Positions 20,562 through 30,433 of a stretch of DNA of 64,000 nt are shown here, piece by piece. The translations under genes and the position numbers were made by a program. Position 1 is the first letter of the stretch; each line of letters opens with the position of its first letter. The DNA comes from an uncultured Saprospiraceae bacterium. GTDB lineage: Bacteria; Bacteroidota; Bacteroidia; Chitinophagales; Saprospiraceae. The notes beneath the pieces were generated by a model. It saw only the letters and a program-made list of their open reading frames with translations, made no database searches and was not told the origin of the DNA. The DNA is taken from the NCBI GenBank assembly GCA_938001865.1, contig CALLAW010000043.1, forward strand, positions 33,700 through 97,699, read 5' to 3'.

Positions 20562-21563
20562 CTACTCTGCATTGACTTTCAATAACAACTTGCCTCTCTT
20601 GTCACCATTAAACAATCTCATAAATGTTGGGTGTAAGCCTTCTATCCCCTCTACTATTGTCTCTTCAGATTGTATTTTGCCTGCGAGCATCCACTGACCT
20701 ATCTGAGCACCCGCTTCTTGATATCGAGTGATGTAATCTAGCACGACCATCCCTTGCATCGTCCCTCTATTGATGAGCAGTGAGAGATAATTCTTAGGGC
20801 CATAGACTTCTGTATTATTGTATTGGGAGATTGCTCCACAGAGTACTATCCGAGCATTGAGTCGGATCCGAGCCAATACAGCATCAAGGATCGGACCACC
20901 TACATTATCAAAGTAGACATCTATCCCTTGGGCACAATGAGCAACCAAGTCCTCGTATACCTTCCCTTCTTTGTAATCTATACAAGCATCAAAGCCCAAT
21001 GTATTCACCACATAGTCACATTTGGCTGTACCACCTGCGATCCCTACGACACGACATCCCTTAATCTTAGCGATCTGACCAGCAAGACTTCCAACTGCGC
21101 CAGCTGCACCTGAGATCACGACTGTATCTCCTTCCTTAATCTTCCCTACTTCTAGGATACCAAAGTAAGCCGTCATGCCAGGCATACCGAGTACCCCTAG
21201 ATACTTTTGCATCGGTAACACACTTGTATCCACTGGAAACTGCATCTCGCCATTGGTCGTGAAGTATTGTTGCACTCCACCCCATCCTGACAGGATATCA
21301 CCAACCTCCAATGTTGGATGAGCATTAGACTCAATCACCTCTCCCACTGTACCTCCTCTCATCACTTCACCCAATTGGACAGGGGGCAGATATGACTTGC
21401 GATCCATCATCCAACCACGCATCGCAGGATCTATAGAGACATAATGCGTCTTGACTAATACCTCTCCGACTGCTGGTCGAGGGATGTCAGATGAGACCAA
21501 TTCCCAAGTATCACTCTCAGGTAAAGTTGTAGGTCTTTTGCGTAAGATTTGCTGTTTATTCAT
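20562..21563 (-). CDS. NADP-dependent MDR oxidoreductase (CurA / prostaglandin reductase type)
   Basis: 333 residues. It opens QQILRKRPTTLPESDTWELV and has YVSIDPAMRGWM, which mark the zinc-independent curcumin/leukotriene B4 reductase branch of the medium-chain family. The nucleotide-binding region GAAGAVGSLAGQIAKIKGCRVVG and the YFDNVGG motif are present. It reduces alpha,beta-unsaturated carbonyl compounds with NADPH. It points toward the DUF4442 gene and ends 20 bases from it. The natural substrate is unknown. Confidence 0.92.
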   Translation of the reverse strand: MNKQQILRKRPTTLPESDTWELVSSDIPRPAVGEVLVKTHYVSIDPAMRGWMMDRKSYLPPVQLGEVMRGGTVGEVIESNAHPTLEVGDILSGWGGVQQYFTTNGEMQFPVDTSVLPMQKYLGVLGMPGMTAYFGILEVGKIKEGDTVVISGAAGAVGSLAGQIAKIKGCRVVGIAGGTAKCDYVVNTLGFDACIDYKEGKVYEDLVAHCAQGIDVYFDNVGGPILDAVLARIRLNARIVLCGAISQYNNTEVYGPKNYLSLLINRGTMQGMVVLDYITRYQEAGAQIGQWMLAGKIQSEETIVEGIEGLHPTFMRLFNGDKRGKLLLKVNAE

Positions 21564-21631
21564 TATGTTTAATTATTGATTTTTTTTTGAGGGATGTATC
21601 TCTTTATGGATAGGTCTTAGCTTGTACTCTG

Positions 21632-21639
21632 CAAAGGTA
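21632..21639 (-). promoter_or_regulatory. Possible promoter -7 box for the CurA-like gene
   Basis: Reading leftward, TACCTTTG matches TAnnTTTG, about 70 bases before the ATG. No convincing -33 element was found. Confidence 0.35.
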
Positions 21640-21705
21640 TATTGAATACAGACTAATTCACTGGGAATAAATCTCTATTGTTGAATATATTACAACCGTT
21701 ATCAA

Positions 21706-22524
21706 GTGACTGAAACATTCATACTTTATTTCGAGAATCTCTCAAGTATCCATAAGCTACTATGGATCATAGTCTGTCTCGGCATCTCATGGATGTTAGA
21801 GTTTGGAATACCCTTCAGACTCTCTGACTATGACAAATGGAAACATGCGGGTCGAAATTTGATCTTCCTTTCAACATCGATCCTTATCAATGTGCTGTTT
21901 GGTGCAGCGACTATTGGAGTGTTTTTGTGGTTAGATACTCACTCGTTTGGGATCCTTAATGTGATCAGCCTACCTATGTGGGTAGAGATATTGATCGCTG
22001 TAATGGCCTTAGACTTCTTTGCACAGTACGTCTCGCATAGACTCCTTCACAAGGTGAGATGGATGTGGAGATTCCACTTAGTCCATCATAGTGATACGAT
22101 GGTCGATGCAACCACTGGGACTAGACACCATCCTGGAGATTATCTCATCCGAGAGTTTATTGCTTTGCTCACTATTATTGGATTTGGCATTCCTCTTGCC
22201 ACTTATGTGCTTTACCGATTCTTGACGATAGCGTTTACTTATCTTACACATGCTAACATCAATCTTCCTAAGTGGGCAGATCGGATGTGGAGTTGGGTAT
22301 TTATCTCTCCTGACATGCATAAGTTTCACCATCATTATGAGAGACCGTGGACGGACTCTAACTTTGGCAATATCTTTTCGATATGGGATAGACTCTTTGG
22401 TACATTCGTCTACGCTGACCCTACTCATATTCGCTATGGAGTAGATACATTAGATGACGCTACAAGTAGTAATGTCCGGTATCAATTTAGCCTTCCATTT
22501 GACAAGAGTATTCAGACAGACTAG
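21706..22524 (+). CDS. Sterol desaturase / fatty acid hydroxylase family membrane protein
   Basis: 272 residues from a GTG start. Several membrane helices (about 15-32, 47-75, 88-105, 145-175) surround the diiron histidine clusters of the family: HRLLHK, HLVHHSD with TRHH, and HKFHHH. The enzyme is expected to hydroxylate or desaturate a lipid in the inner membrane. The family is broad, and the substrate could be a fatty acid, carotenoid or terpenoid. A gene for an SCP2 lipid carrier follows convergently. Confidence 0.9.
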   Translation: MTETFILYFENLSSIHKLLWIIVCLGISWMLEFGIPFRLSDYDKWKHAGRNLIFLSTSILINVLFGAATIGVFLWLDTHSFGILNVISLPMWVEILIAVMALDFFAQYVSHRLLHKVRWMWRFHLVHHSDTMVDATTGTRHHPGDYLIREFIALLTIIGFGIPLATYVLYRFLTIAFTYLTHANINLPKWADRMWSWVFISPDMHKFHHHYERPWTDSNFGNIFSIWDRLFGTFVYADPTHIRYGVDTLDDATSSNVRYQFSLPFDKSIQTD

Positions 22525-22599
22525 CATCTCAAGGTCTGCAGAGGTAATCAGTCTTAATCACCCACAAGAGGTACGGATTGAAGACCATTCTATCGATGG

Positions 22600-22893
22600 C
22601 TAACCTAAGAGTGATTGCAACTTCATTGCCAATCCTTTGTCACCTTTGATCTTAACCTTCCCACCCATGATCGCCATCATTGGATTGAGTTGGCCGCTTG
22701 TTAGCTTACCGAGAGTCTCTATGCTTGTGATAATTACAGTATCCGCTTCTTTATCATCCTGTGAGACTACATTCTCCTCTCCTGTACCATCGATATAGAC
22801 AGGATTGTCATCCAAAATAAACTTAATAGTACCACCTATAGGTGCTGCTTTATCTCCTTGCTCTTTGAATTTTTCTACTACTTTTTCAATCAT
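22600..22893 (-). CDS. SCP2 sterol-binding domain protein
   Basis: I choose the start MIEKVVEKFKEQG, 36 bases inside the longest frame. The extra N-terminal residues look unlike the family, and the remainder (97 residues) is a complete SCP2 domain. Motifs include GGTIKFILDDNPVYIDGTG and the closing QLNPMMAIMGGKVKIKGDKG, which is the SCP2 signature. It probably binds acyl-CoA or other hydrophobic ligands in the cytoplasm. It lies among lipid-related genes. Confidence 0.9.
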   Translation of the reverse strand: MIEKVVEKFKEQGDKAAPIGGTIKFILDDNPVYIDGTGEENVVSQDDKEADTVIITSIETLGKLTSGQLNPMMAIMGGKVKIKGDKGLAMKLQSLLG

Positions 22894-22987
22894 TATTTGT
22901 GATTTGTATACGATTATAAGTCTACTCATATAAAACTCTAATCCCTGCGATTAGTTCCAAGATCAGATGACTTTCAATGACTTCCGA

Positions 22988-25387
22988 TTACATCCATCTC
23001 GGCAACCATACGATGCTGACATTATCTACTTTGATATTAGTCTTGGTAGGTTTGACTTCCTTCTTGCTGATGCTATTCGCAATTTCATCCCAGTGGATAC
23101 GTAGCTCAGCTAACTTTTGATCCAATTCGATTTGAAGATCTTGATATTTATCTTGAAGTACAGCAATATCTTCTTTTGATTCATCTCTTTTTTGACTTGC
23201 TTTACGAGCCATCCTACGCTTGGTGGCAGCGGTAGAGAGTGATCTTGTCCTCCCGCCAAATATCGAAATCAAAGTCTGAGCTCCATTGATCCATTCGTCA
23301 GTTCTACGACCTCTAAGTTCTGCTTTAGCTTCATTTAGATCTTGTTCTTCCTTCCTGATTTTCTCTGTAATCTTATCAAACTTGAGTTCATACTTCTCCT
23401 GGAGTTCATCCATATTCTCATCTCTCAATTCACGTGTAAGATGTTTTACCCTAGCGATAAAGTTTGCTTCTGACTCCTGAGTTGCTTGATAGACCTTAAG
23501 CTTAGGATGTTCGAGGATGAGATGTCGTTTGTCAGAGTATAGGTAGTTTTTGTACTCATCTTCTACCTTCTTCAAGCTCTTGATTGTACTCATCGCATCT
23601 GGCACGTCTGCATAGTTTACCCTATCGGCTTCTGCGGAGATGGGAGCATCGGTAAGTCTGCTCTTCCAATCTGCAAATGTCTTAGCCTTAGCCCAATTGA
23701 TCCTTCCGAACTCATCTGGCGGTGGACAGAGCATACCATAATCTTTGATGACATCTACCCCACGCTTAGTATCATTAAATCGAACTTTGCCAATTGCCAA
23801 GATGACTGGTCTATAGTGAAGTGTACCACTCCCGTCTTGAGGCCTCAAAAATCTCTGTTGGAGTCCTGGTTCTAGAGCTGGGGGACCACTCAATTCCGTA
23901 ACAGTAGGCTCTGAATAATTCTGAGTACTTACGATTTCTAATGGTACATCTTGTTGCGTCCTGTGCTCTGCCTTCTTATCAGCCATGATCTCCTTGATCT
24001 GTGGCTTAGTCAGAGGACCTCGTAGATAAGACATTGCCCATCTGGTATTAAATATCACAGGCGTACCAGCATGCACATTATGTAAGAGGAATACTCTTGA
24101 CTTAAGTTGGGAGATTACTTTATCAAAGTCCATTTGGACTTCGCCACCTGCCTCTGCGATAGCACCTTCTAATCCATCTCTGACACGCATCTTATCTCTC
24201 TCTGTCTGTAACTTACCGATGAACCATGTACCGGCATTGGACAGTCCCTTATAATCTATATCTACAGGATTCTGAGTGACTAAGACAGTACCTACTCCAA
24301 ATGCCCTCGCTTGCTTGAGCATGGTCAGGAGTGGCTTCTTAGAGGGTGGATTCGCTGATGGCGGAAAATATCCAAAGATCTCATCGAAGTATAAGAGACT
24401 CCGCAGTGATGTCGTACCTGACTGACTCCTCATCCAAGTCACCACGCTATTGATCAGAAGTGTTACGAAGAACATTCTCTCAGATTCACTGAGGTGAGCA
24501 ATATAGATGATACTATGTCTAGGCTTACCTTGGCTAGTAAAGTAAAGACTCTGGATATCCAAAGGCTCACCCTGGAGCCAATACTTAAACTGAGGTGAGG
24601 CCACAAGGGTATTAAAGTCCATGGCTAACTGAAATCTGTCCTTAGCCGAGTAAAATGTCTCTAGATCAAAGACTCCCAACTTAGTCATTGGAGGAGACTG
24701 GATAGCCATGATGAGTTTGGTGAGGTCTAAGTCTTCTCCGAGCTTCCAATGGTGGATAAAGATGCCCGTAAGTAAGATAGCTTCTCTACTCTTGACCGGA
24801 TCTTCGTTACTCTCTATCATCCCAAGTAAGGCTGCGACGATCCCTTCTATCTTTTCTAAGTACAATTCCTCATTAGAATCATAGTCATCATCAGGTGCAG
24901 CAAACGAACCCAAGATATTAATCGGGATACCTGCGTTAGAGCCTGGGGTGAATATTGTGTAATCTACAGAGTTCTTAAGGCTGTTAATTCTCTCTGGTGA
25001 CTGTCCCCATGATGCTAGACCTTCTTTCCATTGGGTCGCCTTCTGGGCTGCATACTCCTGGAGTGTCAATCCTTTACGTCGAGCATCTTCTGGATTGACC
25101 CATTGCTCAAAATCTGATGGACTGAGATCTTCAAACTGGAGCATAAGATTGGTCATATCTCCTTTGGGATCAATAATGATCGCAGGTACTCCGTCTATGG
25201 CTGCTTCCTCCAACAATCCGATACACAGACCAGTCTTCCCACTGCCTGTCATACCCACACAGACAGCATGCGTTGTCAAGTCACGAGCATCATAGTTGAT
25301 CGTGGTATCTGTCAACTGTGAAGTCTCTAAGTCGTACTCTGCACCCAAGTAGAATGATCCAAGTTTTTCTGGCGGCAAGGAGATCAT
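22988..25387 (-). CDS. HerA-like ATPase (DUF853/DUF87 family)
   Basis: 799 residues from MISLPPEKLGSFYLG; a longer frame exists but its extra residues look non-homologous. Walker A is GMTGSGKT at 45-52 and Walker B is SLLYFDEIFGYFPP. An arginine-rich ATPase core continues with LKQARAFGVGTVLVTQNPVD. The C-terminal third is a long charged helical, probably coiled-coil region (about 600-770). HerA-type ATPases are hexameric DNA translocases, but this Bacteroidota type lacks an adjacent NurA nuclease, so its role (DNA handling or cargo extrusion) is open. Confidence 0.85.
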   Translation of the reverse strand: MISLPPEKLGSFYLGAEYDLETSQLTDTTINYDARDLTTHAVCVGMTGSGKTGLCIGLLEEAAIDGVPAIIIDPKGDMTNLMLQFEDLSPSDFEQWVNPEDARRKGLTLQEYAAQKATQWKEGLASWGQSPERINSLKNSVDYTIFTPGSNAGIPINILGSFAAPDDDYDSNEELYLEKIEGIVAALLGMIESNEDPVKSREAILLTGIFIHHWKLGEDLDLTKLIMAIQSPPMTKLGVFDLETFYSAKDRFQLAMDFNTLVASPQFKYWLQGEPLDIQSLYFTSQGKPRHSIIYIAHLSESERMFFVTLLINSVVTWMRSQSGTTSLRSLLYFDEIFGYFPPSANPPSKKPLLTMLKQARAFGVGTVLVTQNPVDIDYKGLSNAGTWFIGKLQTERDKMRVRDGLEGAIAEAGGEVQMDFDKVISQLKSRVFLLHNVHAGTPVIFNTRWAMSYLRGPLTKPQIKEIMADKKAEHRTQQDVPLEIVSTQNYSEPTVTELSGPPALEPGLQQRFLRPQDGSGTLHYRPVILAIGKVRFNDTKRGVDVIKDYGMLCPPPDEFGRINWAKAKTFADWKSRLTDAPISAEADRVNYADVPDAMSTIKSLKKVEDEYKNYLYSDKRHLILEHPKLKVYQATQESEANFIARVKHLTRELRDENMDELQEKYELKFDKITEKIRKEEQDLNEAKAELRGRRTDEWINGAQTLISIFGGRTRSLSTAATKRRMARKASQKRDESKEDIAVLQDKYQDLQIELDQKLAELRIHWDEIANSISKKEVKPTKTNIKVDNVSIVWLPRWM

Positions 25388-25452
25388 AGTATTATAATTT
25401 TGTTTAATATATACAAAAGTACATGATTCAGTTTTATTATCAAATCGGGGCA

Positions 25453-25492
25453 CAAAAAATAGCCACCCTCAAGATACTGAAGATGACTATTT
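25453..25492 (-). terminator. Intrinsic terminator after the FG-GAP T9SS gene
   Basis: Reading leftward, AAATAGTCATC pairs over 11 bp (two G-T pairs) with GGTGGCTATTT, followed by TTTG. It separates the T9SS protein gene from the HerA-like gene. Confidence 0.7.
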
Positions 25493-25548
25493 GCATTTTT
25501 ACAAGAGTGTGACCCACCAGTCTTTGCTGGACTGAGGATTACAGTTGA

Positions 25549-28374
25549 TTACTCTTTATGAAATCGAGTAGTATACAGAGTGTCTTGTGTCTTGAGTTGG
25601 ACGAGGTATTGTCCACTTGGCCAGCTCTGTATAGATATTGGTGATTCACTATAATTCTCTGTGGTAAACACTCTCTTACCCATGAGAGTATAGATTGTCA
25701 GTAGACCTTGGCTCATTTGATCATTCGTGAGTATGAATTGTATCCCATCAGTCGCAGGGTTAGGTCTCGCTTGGAGGCTAAAGTCATCTATCAGAACATC
25801 ATCGGTACTAGAGGTAACTATACTCACTTCATAGCTAGCAACATTACTCAGGCAAGGGTTATGTGCTTGTTCGATCTTCCAGTTGTAGAAGTAAAAATAG
25901 ACTGAGGAAAATGAGCTATTAGTGAATGTAATCCATGAATCATAATTGATTGGAAATCCTGGATTGAAGTGGAATCCAAATTGTGGATTCTCAGTATCAA
26001 ACTCTTCAAGATTCGTCTGGCTATCTGTAGAAATCCTATAATTTTCATTTTGCTCTAACTCGAAGTTAAGTTCGATAGTTTGTCTTCCTACTTCTGTCAG
26101 ATTTACCTCTCTTGAATCTATAACCTCTGCACTACTTGAGAGTAATGTAATAATCCTTCGTCCTGGTTGCTTCACATCTACATCTACAGTCTTCAATGTC
26201 AAGTCTCGCTTCGGATTGATATACATTTGCCCGTTAAGGTCAAATATGGAATTGTCCAAGTTGTGCTCTTCGATATCTGCTCCTACCTCGGTGCTCGGTG
26301 CCATGATAGCTGGAGCTGTCTGATAGTAATAAGTTACATCTTGCGATGCATTTACCTCGAGTGTCTGACCTGTACCTATGATCTGAGTACCAGTAGCATC
26401 ATCGTACCAGACAGTTGATTCGACACCAGAATCTAGTATTGCCATTCCTTCGGGCAACTCTACTGCTCTATCTGTTGCGACCAGTGGATCTACGATCTCC
26501 ACATTGAATTGATCGGAGACAACGGTCTCACAGACTGACTCGATGGTTGCTTGTATCACACTCGTCTCGTCTATAATCTGGGATGTCGAGATGACCCCAT
26601 CTAGCCACTCTGCTTCATCATAATTGACTATCTGTACCGTAAAGAAGTCTCCAGAGCAGAGAGTCACGTCATCATCAATATTGAGTATTGGTTGATCTAA
26701 TTGTGGAGTACCATGGATCTTGAGGATATTCGACGGTACTGAGCAATCACCCTCAGATGTCACTTGATAGAGACCTGACTGATTAGTAGTGATTACTTCT
26801 CCTGTCTCTCCTGTGCTCCAAGTCACTGATGGCACATTGGACATGATGTCAATCGTCTGACTCATGTCTCCATCGCAGAGTGTTGGGTTATCGGCAGTAC
26901 TTATCTCTGGTAGTATATTGATGCAAGAGCCTTCGATTGCTAAGTAGTGTGTATCGGCATTTACGTCAGTGTAAGTCTCGATTATTCCTGATGGCCATGT
27001 GATTACGATTGAGTCTATCTCTGTATTTTGGTTGAGACCAAAATGTTGGTTCGCAGTATTCTGTATACTATAAGAAGTCCCAGCCTTATGGAGTCTACAC
27101 TGTACACCGTCAGAGTTATAGAGCATCACTGAGGCGCCTACAGCTTGTCTGTTAGAGACCGTACCTTGTAGAGAAAGTGTGAAGTAGTGATTGTCATTAC
27201 CTTGATTGGTAAATACTCTGTCCATCTGATTACTGACACCTCCTAAGCCATTTGCACCAGCGTAAAAATCTATAAATCCATCCTCGTTGATATCTCCAAA
27301 TGCTCCAGACTCCATCTGTGTAAGTCCACTATCAGCACCTGTCACTGCTGTAAATGTGCCTCCGTCATTATAATAGATAATAGGGATATTCCCAGCTACG
27401 ATGAGATCTTCCCAACCATTATTATCTATATCAGCTACCATCGCTTGGTAAGCGAATCCATTATTGGGGACCAATGCTCTAAAATCCATCTCTTCTGTGA
27501 AATATCCGTTGCCATCATTAATGAATACTTGATTACCAAAATCATGATTGACAAGGAACAGATCCAAAGCTCCGTCTCTATTGAAATCTCCAAAGTCAGC
27601 TGCCCATGACTGGGCCCCTACTGCGATATTTCGGTTGGCTGCATCCTCAGTAAATGTACCATCACCGTTATTGACAAATAATGCGTTGACCCTCCTCATG
27701 TCATCAAATGCTGTAGCCCCGAGCCTGCACTTAGCTATGTATAGATCAAGGTCGTTATCGTTATCGATGTCAACCCATACACTTCCATAGTTACCAGAGT
27801 TGTCACTAGATGGTGTCGTCCTCATGTCTATCAGATCACTTTGGTCTACTAACACGCCAGTCCCATCATTGATATAGATGGAAGAGAGGCCATCATCATT
27901 ACAGATGAAGAGGTCAATATTGCCATCATTATTAATATCTGCAAGGCTGTATGCTTGTGCAAATATGTCAGAGTTGAGTTGTTGAGAGAGAGTGTATGCA
28001 CTTGAGTTTTGCTTGTAGATGTACACTCCATCATAGAATCCAGATGTAAATAACTCTGAGACACCATCATTGTCAAGATCTATGGCTCCTTGTGCCCATG
28101 GATCTGCACTTCCTTGAGTAAATGTATCATCCATATACATACTATCTGTCTGCTGACTGTAGACATAATTGTACACTGTATTCCCCTCTACCATCATGAT
28201 ATCATCTCGGTAATCACCATTGATATCAGTAAATACTTTGGGGATGAACGTTGATTTGGACTGTCCATTGAAGTGGGAATCAGAAGCACTGAAGTCCACT
28301 TGGGCAGTTACTGGCATGAGAGACATCGTGAGTGTCACCAGACAGAGCAAGAGTTGTAAAATTAATTTCATCAT
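25549..28374 (-). CDS. Secreted FG-GAP/ASPIC-UnbV protein with T9SS sorting domain
   Basis: 941 residues. A signal peptide (ending MPVTAQ) is followed by about seven FG-GAP/VCBS blades (DINGDYRDD, DLDNDGVSE, DINNDGNID, DIDNDNDLD). An ASPIC/UnbV domain spans about 395-478 (VGASVMLYNSDGVQCRLHKA). Ig-like or PKD-like segments with repeated disulphide-type Cys follow. The C-terminal T9SS type A domain occupies about the last 80 residues (LQARPNPATDGIQF to TTRFHKE). It should be exported across the outer membrane and anchored or released. The ATG overlaps the stop of the small barrel gene upstream by 4 bases, so the two are co-translated. Ligand unknown. Confidence 0.9.
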   Translation of the reverse strand: MMKLILQLLLCLVTLTMSLMPVTAQVDFSASDSHFNGQSKSTFIPKVFTDINGDYRDDIMMVEGNTVYNYVYSQQTDSMYMDDTFTQGSADPWAQGAIDLDNDGVSELFTSGFYDGVYIYKQNSSAYTLSQQLNSDIFAQAYSLADINNDGNIDLFICNDDGLSSIYINDGTGVLVDQSDLIDMRTTPSSDNSGNYGSVWVDIDNDNDLDLYIAKCRLGATAFDDMRRVNALFVNNGDGTFTEDAANRNIAVGAQSWAADFGDFNRDGALDLFLVNHDFGNQVFINDGNGYFTEEMDFRALVPNNGFAYQAMVADIDNNGWEDLIVAGNIPIIYYNDGGTFTAVTGADSGLTQMESGAFGDINEDGFIDFYAGANGLGGVSNQMDRVFTNQGNDNHYFTLSLQGTVSNRQAVGASVMLYNSDGVQCRLHKAGTSYSIQNTANQHFGLNQNTEIDSIVITWPSGIIETYTDVNADTHYLAIEGSCINILPEISTADNPTLCDGDMSQTIDIMSNVPSVTWSTGETGEVITTNQSGLYQVTSEGDCSVPSNILKIHGTPQLDQPILNIDDDVTLCSGDFFTVQIVNYDEAEWLDGVISTSQIIDETSVIQATIESVCETVVSDQFNVEIVDPLVATDRAVELPEGMAILDSGVESTVWYDDATGTQIIGTGQTLEVNASQDVTYYYQTAPAIMAPSTEVGADIEEHNLDNSIFDLNGQMYINPKRDLTLKTVDVDVKQPGRRIITLLSSSAEVIDSREVNLTEVGRQTIELNFELEQNENYRISTDSQTNLEEFDTENPQFGFHFNPGFPINYDSWITFTNSSFSSVYFYFYNWKIEQAHNPCLSNVASYEVSIVTSSTDDVLIDDFSLQARPNPATDGIQFILTNDQMSQGLLTIYTLMGKRVFTTENYSESPISIQSWPSGQYLVQLKTQDTLYTTRFHKE

Positions 28375-28943
28375 TTAGGAGATTTATTATTTCGTAGATT
28401 ATCAAAGAAGCCATTAACTTTCTTCTTTGCTTTTTTTATTTTTTTCTTTCTTTTGACTAAGACATATCGCAGGCTGACACCAGATGATCGTACGATTCTT
28501 TGATTGTCTATCTTACGCAAAAGTAAGGTAGGTTGGAAGTCAGCGGCTAGATTGAACCGACCAAGAGTGACTTCTGCTCCCAATACAGCAGGAATCGACA
28601 CTGTCTGACTCGTAATGTCAATCTCATGATCAAATGCCGAAGCATGCCCTATGCCAAGACCAGTGTAAAAGTTAAAACTCTTAGAGATAAGAGGAAGATG
28701 ACGCTTGAATAATAAGTCCAAGTTACGATTACTCTCGAAGAGCCCGTCTTCGTAAATTAGCTCTAGAGTACTTCGCTTAGCTATCCGCTGTACTACAGTG
28801 ATTCCAAAATCAGATCCAACTCTAAATCCTGTTGCCGTATTATAACTCTGTCCGACTCCCCAAGATATACTCAAAAGAGAGCATACTGAGAGCATCAACA
28901 CTTTGGACACAACAGAGAATAGTTGGAAATTACACTTCATCAA
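28371..28943 (-). CDS. Putative outer membrane beta-barrel protein
   Basis: 190 residues. A signal peptide (cleavage near GVGQS) precedes alternating hydrophobic/polar strands typical of an 8-strand barrel (FRVGSDFGITVVQRIAKRST, NFYTGLGIGHASAF, RFNLAADFQPTLLL). The C-terminus is a lysine-rich tail (about 165-190), which is odd for a barrel and may be periplasmic. It overlaps the FG-GAP T9SS gene by 4 bases and may be that protein's membrane partner. No family name is recognised. Confidence 0.7.
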   Translation of the reverse strand: MMKCNFQLFSVVSKVLMLSVCSLLSISWGVGQSYNTATGFRVGSDFGITVVQRIAKRSTLELIYEDGLFESNRNLDLLFKRHLPLISKSFNFYTGLGIGHASAFDHEIDITSQTVSIPAVLGAEVTLGRFNLAADFQPTLLLRKIDNQRIVRSSGVSLRYVLVKRKKKIKKAKKKVNGFFDNLRNNKSPK

Positions 28944-28956
28944 TTATAATGTTTAC

Positions 28957-28964
28957 TACATTTG
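28957..28964 (+). promoter_or_regulatory. Promoter -7 box for the methyltransferase gene
   Basis: TACATTTG fits TAnnTTTG and lies 25 bases before the TTG start. Confidence 0.45.
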
Positions 28965-28989
28965 GATTTGACTCATTAAAATAAATCAT

Positions 28990-29805
28990 TTGAATACGGC
29001 AATTAGGTATCTAAGATACTACATAAATGCTAAAACCCTCTATCAAGTTCACTCACCGTTTTTATATAAAATTATAACTGAGTGTATTACAGAGAGCAGA
29101 TATTACTATATGTTTGACGATATCCAGTCACACTATATGACACTGAGACATGATGACACACCTATAGATGTCACCGATTATGGAGCAGGAAGCAGGTTGC
29201 AGAGGAATCGTACGATTGCTGAGATTACCAAAAATGCCTCATCCAAACCATGGAAAGGAAGGCAGCTCTACCACCTCGCTAAGACACTCAAGGCAAATGC
29301 GATACTCGAGCTCGGTACTAATGTAGGGATAGGTACTGCCTATCTCGCCGCTGCGAATACCAAGGCTCACGTAATCACAGTAGAAGGAGAAAAGAATCTT
29401 ACTGCGATTGCTCACCGTATCCACAATGACCTCAACCTCGATAACATCTCATATCATACTGGAGAATTCTCAGCCATATTGCCTCAAGTATTGAACAATT
29501 TGACTCACCCTATTGACTTAGTCTATCTTGACGGTAATCACAGATATGAAGCCACTCTAGAGTACTTAGCTCTCATCCAACCATCACTTGCAAGTAAAGG
29601 TGCTATTGTCATTGATGATATCAATTGGTCCGATGGTATGCTCCTTGCGTGGCAGACGATCATCAAGTCTAAGTGGCTAACTTGGAGCCTAAATCTCGGT
29701 CAATATGGAATAGTGTTTTGGGATCACAATGCAGTAGAAACTGCAAAACATCTAACCTATATCGATTACAAATATAAGCCATGGAAGATTGGACTCTTCA
29801 CTTAG
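28990..29805 (+). CDS. Class I SAM-dependent methyltransferase
   Basis: 271 residues from a TTG start. SAM motif I is AILELGTNVGIGTAYLA. The acidic motif II strand follows (VITVEGEKN), then LVYLDGNHRYEATLEYL and GAIVIDDINWSDGM. The last two are typical of the O-methyltransferase-like Methyltransf_24 group. The N-terminal part (about 1-85) is helical and includes VHSPFLYKIITEC. The substrate is unknown. It stands alone, divergent from the barrel/FG-GAP operon. Confidence 0.87.
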   Translation: MNTAIRYLRYYINAKTLYQVHSPFLYKIITECITESRYYYMFDDIQSHYMTLRHDDTPIDVTDYGAGSRLQRNRTIAEITKNASSKPWKGRQLYHLAKTLKANAILELGTNVGIGTAYLAAANTKAHVITVEGEKNLTAIAHRIHNDLNLDNISYHTGEFSAILPQVLNNLTHPIDLVYLDGNHRYEATLEYLALIQPSLASKGAIVIDDINWSDGMLLAWQTIIKSKWLTWSLNLGQYGIVFWDHNAVETAKHLTYIDYKYKPWKIGLFT

Positions 29806-30004
29806 ACTAGAAGGAAGGTGATGCAAATATCAAAGCATCCTACCTCTCTGTCTCAATAGGCCAGATGCGGCTCTATCTATGAACAGACTCCTATCCTACT
29901 CCAACTGCTAATATCAAAACGTAAAGAAGCGAGGTGGACAGTATCGTATAATGATACCTAGCAAATCTAGGATTAAGGAGTAGATACGCTGTGGCCATCC
30001 AATG

Positions 30005-30433
30005 TCATCTCTCACCATTCATAGTCTTGATATAACTTTCAGAAGTGAAAATCGGCAATTTAGCCTTGATATAATCTTTTGTATTTCGAGTTACAATAGC
30101 ATCAAGTCCTTTTATATTTAGTGCGGAAGAATACTGCACAGAATCTTCATAATCTTTAAAGTCGTTTTTTAATGCCTGGACAATTTCCTTCTTAGTAGTC
30201 CCAATTATCTCTGTAATTTCAACTAACTCTTCAACTATTTTGATTGTGTCTTTATGTCCTAAAAATTTACGAACAATGTAATAGATGTTATTCAAGCTAA
30301 CAGCTGAAATATAAATTTGTACTAATCCTGACTCATTTAATTCGAATATTTTACTTGCAGGATTTACAAAAGGTTCACGGTCAGTAAAAAAATCAATTAT
30401 TACATCAGAATCGACAAATATTTTAGACTCCAT
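30005..30433 (-). CDS. PIN-domain toxin (VapC-like)
   Basis: 142 residues. The PIN-domain acidic residues are visible at the first strand (VDSDVIIDFF), in the middle (FKDYEDSVQYSSAL) and in the last core strand (LDAIVTRNTKDY). PIN toxins are metal-dependent ribonucleases acting on tRNA or rRNA. The start codon overlaps the end of the upstream antitoxin frame by 11 bases, the usual toxin-antitoxin arrangement. The pair is more A/T-rich than its neighbours and has wide non-coding flanks, which suggests acquisition. Confidence 0.88.
   Translation of the reverse strand: MESKIFVDSDVIIDFFTDREPFVNPASKIFELNESGLVQIYISAVSLNNIYYIVRKFLGHKDTIKIVEELVEITEIIGTTKKEIVQALKNDFKDYEDSVQYSSALNIKGLDAIVTRNTKDYIKAKLPIFTSESYIKTMNGER

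Noticed and set aside
22938..22954. CTAATC-CCTGC-GATTAG hairpin between the SCP2 and HerA-like genes
   Set aside because: A 6-bp stem without T-run is short enough to occur by chance, so it was not listed as a terminator.
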